In this document: one piece after another, positions 7,260 through 12,262 of the stretch | Layout: each line of letters begins with the position of its first letter | Numbering within the stretch: the stretch's first letter is position 1 | From: Actinobacteria bacterium ATB1 | Lineage (GTDB): Bacteria > Actinomycetota > Acidimicrobiia > UBA2766 | Length of the DNA: 13,251 bases | NCBI GenBank assembly: GCA_021404985.1 | Contig: QWHP01000147.1 | Location: 1-13,251 of the forward strand | Reading direction: 5' to 3' | Program-made: the position numbers and the translations under genes | The notes under the pieces: generated by a model | What the model saw: the letters and a program-made list of their open reading frames with translations, nothing else | What the model was told of the DNA's origin: nothing | The model's database searches: none

Positions 7260-7370
7260 CCGGACAAAGGCACACCCGCAGCGATGCGGGGTCGCAAAGC
7301 CACGGGACTCGCAGCGGCATCATTGGCATTTCCCTTGTCGAGCAGCAGGAGTCAGCCGGGCTACCTGGCA
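7260..7370 (+). promoter_or_regulatory. c-di-GMP-I (GEMM-I) riboswitch aptamer in the pilA leader
   Basis: The GEMM-I core is present in order. ACAAAGGCA (7264-7272) leads to a perfect 6-bp hairpin CCCGCA-GCGA-TGCGGG (7275-7290) with a GNRA tetraloop. GTCGCAAAGCC (7291-7301) follows, whose GCC can pair with GGC at 7269-7271. Then comes ACGGGACTC (7302-7310), whose GACTC pairs with GAGTC at 7349-7353. The aptamer ends in AGCCGGGCTACC (7354-7365), which can fold as GCCGGG-CTA-CCTGGC. The conserved GACGCAAAGCC-ACGGG and GCCGGGUUACC blocks of Rfam family RF01051 match almost base for base. This class binds cyclic di-GMP and commonly controls motility, pilus and biofilm genes. The only gene it can serve is pilA, 63 nt downstream. 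Exact outer borders are approximate. Confidence 0.93.
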
Positions 7371-7392
7371 CAGGACAGGCGCAGAGGACACC

Positions 7393-7447
7393 AGGGCGCT
7401 TGCGGACCCAACCGCAACCACGGAGGTAAACCGTGCACAAGCGCCTT
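7393..7447 (+). promoter_or_regulatory. Candidate riboswitch expression platform around the pilA ribosome binding site
   Basis: AGGGCGCTTG (7393-7402) can pair with CAAGCGCCTT (7438-7447, inside pilA) as a 10-bp stem with one G-U pair, enclosing the start region. Nested inside, CACGG (7419-7423) pairs with CCGTG (7431-7435), burying the GTG start and half of the GGAGG Shine-Dalgarno (7422-7426). A competing hairpin TTGCGG-ACCCAA-CCGCAA (7400-7417) shares TTG with the outer stem and would leave the Shine-Dalgarno free. In addition, CCTGG at the aptamer 3' end (7364-7368) can pair with CCAGG (7391-7395), a possible link between ligand binding and these folds. Translational control is therefore plausible. 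Its direction (ON or OFF) cannot be settled by eye. Confidence 0.5.
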
Positions 7448-7912
7448 CTGGCGTTGAAGGAGAGGGAAGAGGGCTTCACGCTCATCGAGCTCATGGTCGT
7501 CGTCCTCATCATCGCCATCCTCATCGCCATCGCAATCCCCACGTTCCTCGGTGCCCGCCAGCGGGCCCAGGACCGTGCTGCCCAGTCTTCGCTTCGCAAC
7601 GCCCTGACCGCGGAGAAGACCTTCTACACGGACAACGAGGCGTACAACGCCACACCGGCGACGATGGACGCCATCGAGCCGTCACTGACGTGGCAGAACG
7701 CTGCTTCGACTGACCCGAAGGAGGTCTACACCCGGATAGACGCGGCGAACGACCAGGTCGTCTGCCTCGAGGCCCGGTCGGAGGCCGGAACGACGTTCGT
7801 TCTCGGCGACATCGCCACGGGCGCCAACGCCGGCACCTACTACGGTTCGGGCACCATGGCGAACTGCACCGCAGCAGCCGTGGCAGCTCTGCCGAGCCAG
7901 GACGGCTGGTGA
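7433..7912 (+). CDS. pilA: Type IV pilin PilA (probable major subunit)
   Basis: This 159-residue prepilin has a 14-residue charged leader ending in G14, then FTLIELMVVVLIIAILIAIAIP. Cleavage at G14/F15 places the conserved glutamate E19 at mature +5. C111 and C145 are the only cysteines and could close a D-region loop. The post-helix segment QDRAAQSSLRNALTAEKTFYTDNEAY is typical of bacterial T4a pilins. GTG 7433 is preceded by a strong GGAGG (7422-7426) at 6 nt. It is called the major subunit because it alone has a dedicated riboswitch leader, a strong ribosome binding site and its own strong terminator; abundance itself is not visible from sequence. It shares QDRAAQSxLR and STDPKEV with the pilin encoded at 5598-6062. 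It is matured by the prepilin peptidase encoded just downstream. Confidence 0.95.
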   Translation: MHKRLLALKEREEGFTLIELMVVVLIIAILIAIAIPTFLGARQRAQDRAAQSSLRNALTAEKTFYTDNEAYNATPATMDAIEPSLTWQNAASTDPKEVYTRIDAANDQVVCLEARSEAGTTFVLGDIATGANAGTYYGSGTMANCTAAAVAALPSQDGW

Positions 7913-7950
7913 TCCTGAGGGCCTAGAGCCCGAACGGCATCAGAAGAATC

Positions 7951-7985
7951 CGAGAGGGGGAGCGGCAGGGCCGCTCCCCCTCTCG
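7951..7985 (+). terminator. Strong hairpin terminator after pilA
   Basis: CGAGAGGGGGAGCGGC (7951-7966) and GCCGCTCCCCCTCTCG (7970-7985) form a perfect 16-bp stem with a 3-nt loop. No U-tract follows, which is common for hairpin terminators in high-GC actinobacteria. It starts 38 bp after the pilA stop and would insulate pilin expression from pilD; it could also protect the 3' end of the pilA mRNA. Confidence 0.82.
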
Positions 7986-8013
7986 CGTGTCCGGACACGG
8001 CCGGCGCTTGGGG

Positions 8014-8019
8014 TAGGGT
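8014..8019 (+). promoter_or_regulatory. Possible -10 element for pilD
   Basis: TAGGGT fits the actinobacterial TANNNT -10 pattern and ends 9 nt before the pilD ATG, so transcription would begin almost at the start codon (near-leaderless). No clear -35 is seen. After the pilA terminator a new promoter is needed somewhere here, which is the main support. Confidence 0.3.
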
Positions 8020-8028
8020 CCCGTCTCG

Positions 8029-8838
8029 ATGTCATCAGGTGCAGCGGACGTTCTCGTCCCGGTGGCAGTGGTCCTCTTCGGCCTCGTCATCGGGTCGTTC
8101 CTCAACGTCGTGATCGCACGCGTCCCCGCCGGCGAGTCGATCGTCCGGCCGCCGTCTTCGTGCCCCGCGTGCGGATACGAGATCAAGGCCTACGACAACA
8201 TCCCGGTCCTGTCGTGGCTGATCCTGCGGGGACGCTGCCGGAACTGCGGGTCCTCCATCTCCGTCCAGTACCCCCTCGTGGAAGCCGGCTGCGCGGCGCT
8301 CTGGCTCGCCGTCTACTGGCGCTTCGGCGGACTCGGCTGGGAGTTCGCCCTCTCGGCCGTCCTGCTCGCGGCGCTCCTGGCCCTCGCCGTCATCGACGCC
8401 CGGGTCTATCGCCTGCCGAACCCCATCGTGTACACGACCTTCTTCGTCGGACTCGCCCTCGTCGTTGCTGCCACGGCTGCGACGGGCGACTGGAACCGGC
8501 TGCGTGACTCCCTCATATGCGCCGTCGCGTCGTTCGCCCTCTTCTGGGCAATCGCCGCCGTGGGGGGCGCAGCTTTCGGGGAGGACGCCATGGGCTTCGG
8601 GGACGTGAAGCTCGCCGGCGTCCTCGGTCTCTATCTCGGCTGGCTCGGGCCGCGCTACGTCGTGATCGGCCTGTTCCTCGGATTCCTCACCGGTGCCGTG
8701 GTCGGGCTGGCCATGCGGGCGGGGGGAAAGAAGAAGCGGCGTGATCCCATCCCCTTCGGTGTGTTCCTCGCGATCGGCGCGTTCCTCGGGATCCTCGTCG
8801 CCGAACCCCTGGCAGATCTCTACCTCGGGCGTCTCTGA
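8029..8838 (+). CDS. pilD: Prepilin peptidase / N-methyltransferase PilD
   Basis: This 269-residue polytopic membrane protein is an A24 family bifunctional enzyme that removes the leader of prepilins and methylates the new N-terminus. The N-terminal FGLVIGSFLNVVIARVP segment is a family hallmark. The cytoplasmic loop carries the zinc-binding tetracysteine site C45-x2-C48 (CPAC) and C70-x2-C73 (CRNC), so the methyltransferase half is retained. The two catalytic aspartates are D123 (VIDARVYRLPN) and D192 in the GFGDVKL motif. Several hydrophobic helices fill the rest, and the C-terminal PFGVFLAIGAF block is also typical. Substrates in this window are the two pilins. It sits between the pilA terminator and the pilM operon, separated from pilM by 124 bp. 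AGGG about 10 nt upstream is a weak ribosome binding site. Confidence 0.95.
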   Translation: MSSGAADVLVPVAVVLFGLVIGSFLNVVIARVPAGESIVRPPSSCPACGYEIKAYDNIPVLSWLILRGRCRNCGSSISVQYPLVEAGCAALWLAVYWRFGGLGWEFALSAVLLAALLALAVIDARVYRLPNPIVYTTFFVGLALVVAATAATGDWNRLRDSLICAVASFALFWAIAAVGGAAFGEDAMGFGDVKLAGVLGLYLGWLGPRYVVIGLFLGFLTGAVVGLAMRAGGKKKRRDPIPFGVFLAIGAFLGILVAEPLADLYLGRL

Positions 8839-8948
8839 GACGAACGGGCCAGGCCGGGTCTGAGCCTTACGACCTGTGGGGCTGAGCCGAACGTCAAGGT
8901 TTCCCGCCCAAACGCCGACCCTCTTGGTGTACGACGTGTCCCGCGTTC

Positions 8949-8954
8949 GGGAGG
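8949..8954 (+). promoter_or_regulatory. Ribosome binding site that fixes the pilM start
   Basis: GGGAGG lies 8 nt before ATG 8963. The frame is open 29 codons further upstream, but that extension has no family similarity and no good ribosome binding site, and PilM proteins normally start just before the GLDIG motif. Confidence 0.7.
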
Positions 8955-8962
8955 ATCGCCGC

Positions 8963-10033
8963 ATGGGTCGAAGCGGTGTCATAGGACTCGATATCGGAAG
9001 CAGTGCCGTTCGGGCTGCAGAGGTGGACGTCAAGAAGAATCCACCTGTGCTCACCACGTTCGGTCAGATCATGTTGCCGCCGGGTGCAGTCGCCGACGGT
9101 GAGATCATCGAGGAGGAGGCGGTCGGTGCGACGATCGCCGACCTCTGGCGCAGGGTCGGCTTCAAGTCGAAGAAGGTGATCGTCGGCGTCGCGAACCAGA
9201 GGGTCATCGTGCGCCAGATCGAGATGCCCCACATGGAAGAGGCCGACCTCCAGTCGAGCCTCGCATTCCAGGTCCAGGAGCAGCTCCCGATCCCGGTGGA
9301 CGAGGCGATCCTCGACTTCCAGATCCTCGAGGAGTTCACGAACACCGACAACGAGCGCATGATCCGCCTGCTGCTCGTCGCCGCTCAGCGGGACATGATC
9401 GAGAGTCTCCTTCGCACGCTCGACCACGCCCGTCTCGACGCCACGGTCGTCGACCTCGTACCCCTGGCCCTACTTCGCACCCTCGGCGACGCCAACACGA
9501 CGATGTTCGAGTCGGGATTCGCCGGGACAGCAGATGGAGCCGAGGCGATCGTCGACATTGGCGCCGGAGTCACCAACATCGTCGTGCACGAGAACGGCAC
9601 GCCCCGCTTCGTCCGAATCCTCGTCTCGGGCGGCCAGCACGTGACCGACGCGCTCGCGACCGCGCTGCAGACGACCTCCGAAGAGGCCGAGATGCTCAAG
9701 CGCCAGGCTGCTTTCGGCGGGGTGCCCGACGAGGCGAAGCGCATCATCGAGGACCGTACGAACTCAGTGCTCGAGGAGGTGCGGGGGTCTCTCGACTACT
9801 ACAGCGCCCAACCGGAGTCGACGGGCCTAACCAGGGTCGTCCTCACCGGGGGTGGCTCCTGCATCGAGGACCTCGCTCCTCGCCTTGCCTCGGCGACCGG
9901 AATCGCAACCGAGTACGGACACCCCCTCGCCTCGGTCCGGCTCGGTGCCCTGGGCCTCACACCGGAGCAACTAGCGGAGGCGGAGCCGCTGATCTCCGTA
10001 CCTGTCGGACTCGCCCTTGGAGAGAGGCAATGA
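8963..10033 (+). CDS. pilM: Type IV pilus assembly actin-like ATPase PilM
   Basis: The product has 356 residues, the normal PilM length. It has the FtsA/actin-like fold: phosphate-1 motif GLDIGSSAV (8-16), phosphate-2 motif VDIGAGVTNIVV (197-208) and adenosine motif LTGGGSCIEDL (294-304). PilM is cytoplasmic, binds ATP and docks onto the N-terminal INLLP-type peptide of PilN, connecting the motor side with the inner-membrane alignment complex. The next gene encodes a PilN with that peptide. Its stop overlaps the pilN start as ATGA (10030-10033), so pilM-pilN-pilO are translationally coupled. The 124 bp upstream (8839-8962) contain no recognisable hairpin or consensus promoter. Confidence 0.95.
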   Translation: MGRSGVIGLDIGSSAVRAAEVDVKKNPPVLTTFGQIMLPPGAVADGEIIEEEAVGATIADLWRRVGFKSKKVIVGVANQRVIVRQIEMPHMEEADLQSSLAFQVQEQLPIPVDEAILDFQILEEFTNTDNERMIRLLLVAAQRDMIESLLRTLDHARLDATVVDLVPLALLRTLGDANTTMFESGFAGTADGAEAIVDIGAGVTNIVVHENGTPRFVRILVSGGQHVTDALATALQTTSEEAEMLKRQAAFGGVPDEAKRIIEDRTNSVLEEVRGSLDYYSAQPESTGLTRVVLTGGGSCIEDLAPRLASATGIATEYGHPLASVRLGALGLTPEQLAEAEPLISVPVGLALGERQ

Positions 10034-10911
10034 CAGCAACACAGACACTCCCGAGTGCGACTCGACACGAGGCGGACTCGCCCCAGTACACGGAGGTCAG
10101 GCCTCCCGAGGAGGGCACGCAGCCGGTCCGGCCCGTGAAGCCACGCCGGATCAACCTCCTGCCACCCGAGATCGGCAAGCAGAGGGCCGCCGCCAAGGTC
10201 AAGTTCTACGTCATCGGTGGGCTCGGCGCTCTCGTGCTCGTCCTCGCCGGCGTGTGGATGATGAAGAGCCAAGCCGTTTCTTCTGCCAAGGAGGAGCTCG
10301 CGACAGAACAGGATCAGATCGCGGCCATCCAGACGCAGATCGACGATCCGGCGCTCCAAGCAGTGGTCCAGAAGCAGGCCGACGTGTCCGGCCGCTCGAC
10401 CGCCCTGAGTGGAGCCGTGTCCGGCGAGGTCTCGCTGCCGGCACTCCTCAACCAGTTGGCGATTGTGATCCCCGACGGGACGTGGCTGACTTCCCTGAAC
10501 TTCACGGGCGGTGGAGGCGGGGCACAGGCCGGAGCGTCCGCCTCGGCCACAGCCACCCAGAATCCGGGGGACGCAGCGGCGACGGCGTCTGCGCCCACGG
10601 CGGGGACGGTGCAGCCTGCGGGTGGGACGCTCGGGACCCTGCAGGTCAACGGATCCGGGCTGGGCAACTCCAAGCCGGAATGTTCGCACGACGTCTCGGC
10701 GATGTGGCTCCAGACCATGGAGGCCTGGCCTGCCGTAGCCAGTGTATGGGTGTCGAGCTCGACTAAGTCCGGTTCCGGCCTCTGCAACGTCGTGGGATTC
10801 ACGTCCGACATGGAGATCGGTTCGGCGGTCGGATCCGGAAGGTCCAGCCAGTACGCGGCCTCCGGCGGGGCGGGTGCGGGAGCACCCCAGACGACAGGGG
10901 GTACGCCGTGA
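10030..10911 (+). CDS. pilN: Type IV pilus alignment protein PilN
   Basis: The product has 293 residues, clearly longer than the roughly 180-210 of classical PilN. It shows the PilM-binding motif INLLP (41-45), one transmembrane helix (about 59-77), a short coiled coil (about 80-120) and the PilN fold region LPALLNQLAIVIPDGTWLTSLN (136-157). Two additions explain the length. A Pro-rich cytoplasmic extension of about 40 residues precedes INLLP, which normally sits at the extreme N-terminus. An Ala/Gly/Ser/Thr-rich insert (about 160-200) splits the PilN fold. C218 and C252 may form a disulfide outside the membrane. ATG 10030 overlaps the pilM stop and is preceded by GAGAGG (10021-10026). It partners PilO, encoded next with a 4-bp overlap. 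Confidence 0.9.
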   Translation: MTATQTLPSATRHEADSPQYTEVRPPEEGTQPVRPVKPRRINLLPPEIGKQRAAAKVKFYVIGGLGALVLVLAGVWMMKSQAVSSAKEELATEQDQIAAIQTQIDDPALQAVVQKQADVSGRSTALSGAVSGEVSLPALLNQLAIVIPDGTWLTSLNFTGGGGGAQAGASASATATQNPGDAAATASAPTAGTVQPAGGTLGTLQVNGSGLGNSKPECSHDVSAMWLQTMEAWPAVASVWVSSSTKSGSGLCNVVGFTSDMEIGSAVGSGRSSQYAASGGAGAGAPQTTGGTP

Positions 10912-11576
10912 AGACCAAGGCACTGAGCGTTGTAGGACTCCTCGTCGGGCTGATCATCCTCGTTGCCTGGTTCCTCTTCCTCTACAAGCCTGCGAGCGAC
11001 GAGCTCAGCCAGGTGAACAGCGAGATCGAGGACGCCAAGACCGAGCAGATGACCCTCCAAGGCGAGCTCGCCGGACTCCAACAGCTCAAGGAGCAAGAGA
11101 GCGAGATCGACAGCCAGCTCGTCGCGTTGCAGCAAGCGGCCCCCGAGGTCGCCGACGAACAGGGCCTGATCGCGGCGATCCAGAAAGTGGCGACGGACAA
11201 CAACGTCGAGCTGCCGAGCGTAACCGTGTCCCAGCCCACACCCGGCGCTGACCTCTCGACGATGAACTTCCAGCTCGAGACGAACGGGACCTACAAGAAC
11301 GTGACGCTCTTCCTCGCAGCACTCATGGATCCGACAAAGATGCCCCGCCTCGTGACGTTCGACCAGATGCAGATCTCGCCGAGTTCCTCGTCCTCCGACG
11401 CGGCTGGGAGTGGGAGCAGTAGCAGTGGCACAGCGGCGAGTAACGGCGGAGGCGCCCAGACAGTGGCCGTGTCACTCTCGGGACGAGCCTTCACCACGGA
11501 AGCCGCAGGTGTGGCTCCCGCCGGGGACCAGGCAGCACAGGCGACAGAGGCACCCGAGAGCTCGGGTGGCAAGTGA
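10908..11576 (+). CDS. pilO: Type IV pilus alignment protein PilO
   Basis: This 222-residue bitopic protein has a transmembrane helix at about 7-26, a coiled coil at about 28-75 and a C-terminal ferredoxin-like region at about 85-195 (GLIAAIQKVATDNNVELPSV, then FQLETNGTYKNVTLFLAAL). That is the standard PilO order. PilO pairs with PilN in the alignment subcomplex across the membrane. A Ser/Gly-rich insert (about 157-182) interrupts the C-terminal domain before VAVSLSGRAFTT, and an Ala/Glu/Ser-rich tail follows. The GTG start at 10908 overlaps the pilN stop as GTGA, with AGGGGG (10896-10901) 6 nt before it. The gene is followed after 16 bp by the small membrane protein gene. Confidence 0.9.
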   Translation: MKTKALSVVGLLVGLIILVAWFLFLYKPASDELSQVNSEIEDAKTEQMTLQGELAGLQQLKEQESEIDSQLVALQQAAPEVADEQGLIAAIQKVATDNNVELPSVTVSQPTPGADLSTMNFQLETNGTYKNVTLFLAALMDPTKMPRLVTFDQMQISPSSSSSDAAGSGSSSSGTAASNGGGAQTVAVSLSGRAFTTEAAGVAPAGDQAAQATEAPESSGGK

Positions 11577-11592
11577 CGGGAGGGTCACAAAG

Positions 11593-12042
11593 ATGTCCAA
11601 GCTCGAGATGACAGAGGCAGGAGCCGGATCGAAGCAGGCCCCGAACAAGGTGCTCCTCGGAATCCTCGGAGTCCTCTGTGCGGTAGCCCTGTTCATGTTC
11701 GTGGTGAAGCCGCTCGTCTTCGGCGGGAAGGACGAACCTTCCGGCGGAAGCCCCGGTGCGGCTGCGCCGAGCGCCGAGGCGGACGCGACCTCCCCGAACA
11801 CTTCGACCGGAGGCACGGGCAACACAGGAAGTACGGGGAACGCGGGCTCGACCGCACCCGACACGGGCACCGCCCCCGCTCCGGGCACGGAGGGCGAGGC
11901 CACGGGTGGATCGAGTGGAACGAGCGTGGATGCGGCAAAGGCCGACCTACCCGCCGAGTTCGCCGGCAAGTCCGTCCGTGACGACCCCTTCGCCTCCCTG
12001 GCACCCACGGACTCGACCTCGTCGGCCGCGTCCACTCCCTGA
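11593..12042 (+). CDS. Small single-helix membrane protein, possible PilP analogue
   Basis: I do not recognise this 149-residue protein as a named family. It has a short polar N-terminus, one transmembrane helix (about 19-38), a Gly/Thr/Ser/Ala/Pro-rich extracytoplasmic stretch (about 48-115, with TGxTG-like repeats) and a short C-terminal segment containing KSVRDDPFASLAP (126-138). The RDDPF piece resembles the R-x-PF segment in the flexible N-terminal part of PilP, the partner of PilN/PilO, and the gene sits in the pilP position after pilO. There is no lipobox and no PilP beta domain, so this is analogy, not homology. The start is well supported by GGGAGGG (11578-11584) at 8 nt. It is likely co-transcribed with pilMNO. 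Confidence 0.75.
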   Translation: MSKLEMTEAGAGSKQAPNKVLLGILGVLCAVALFMFVVKPLVFGGKDEPSGGSPGAAAPSAEADATSPNTSTGGTGNTGSTGNAGSTAPDTGTAPAPGTEGEATGGSSGTSVDAAKADLPAEFAGKSVRDDPFASLAPTDSTSSAASTP

Positions 12043-12064
12043 GCATTTAGCGTCCCGTGCCGTC

Positions 12065-12116
12065 GACGTGGGCGGATTGAGTCACGTTTGTGGTATCTGG
12101 ATCCGCCCACGTGTGT
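12065..12116. repeat. 52-bp inverted-repeat element, copy 1
   Basis: ACGTGGGCGGAT (12066-12077) and ATCCGCCCACGT (12101-12112) form a perfect 12-bp inverted repeat around a 23-nt loop that begins TGAGTCACGT and ends TCTGG. It starts 23 bp after the stop of the small pilus-operon gene. It may act as a bidirectional terminator or be a dispersed palindromic (REP/MITE-like) element. Confidence 0.85.
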
Positions 12117-12137
12117 CGGTTGTGTGGTCTTGGTGTG

Positions 12138-12189
12138 GACGTGGGCGGATTGAGTCACGTCTGTGATGTCTGGATCCGCCCACGTGTGT
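12138..12189. repeat. 52-bp inverted-repeat element, copy 2
   Basis: This repeats copy 1 with a 73-bp period. The stem arms (12139-12150 and 12174-12185) are identical to copy 1. The 23-nt loop differs by three transitions only, so 49 of 52 positions match. The variation is confined to the loop, which suits a duplicated structured element. Confidence 0.85.
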
Positions 12190-12249
12190 GTTCAACCCGC
12201 GGGCGTTGTCCGCGAGTTGCGTGCGAGGAGCGGGTGTCGGGGTTCCTTG

Positions 12250-12255
12250 TAGGCT
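12250..12255 (+). promoter_or_regulatory. Possible -10 element giving a leaderless aroC transcript
   Basis: TAGGCT fits TANNNT and ends 7 nt before ATG 12263, so initiation would fall at the start codon. aroC has no clear Shine-Dalgarno, which fits a leaderless mRNA. No consensus -35 is seen, so confidence is low. Confidence 0.3.
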
Positions 12256-12262
12256 GGGCGGG

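Larger units (their letters stand above)
12043..12262. other. Intergenic region between the pilus operon and aroC
   Basis: This 220-bp region has no gene. It is filled mainly by two near-identical 52-bp hairpin elements (listed separately) with a 21-bp GT-rich spacer between them, then about 73 bp before aroC that contain CCCGCGGG (12196-12203) and a possible -10 element. Reading frames across it are produced by the repeats and lack coding character. Confidence 0.6.

Noticed and set aside
12065..12189. CRISPR array
   Set aside because: There are only two copies of a 52-bp unit with one 21-bp spacer, each unit has a long internal loop, and no cas gene is nearby.
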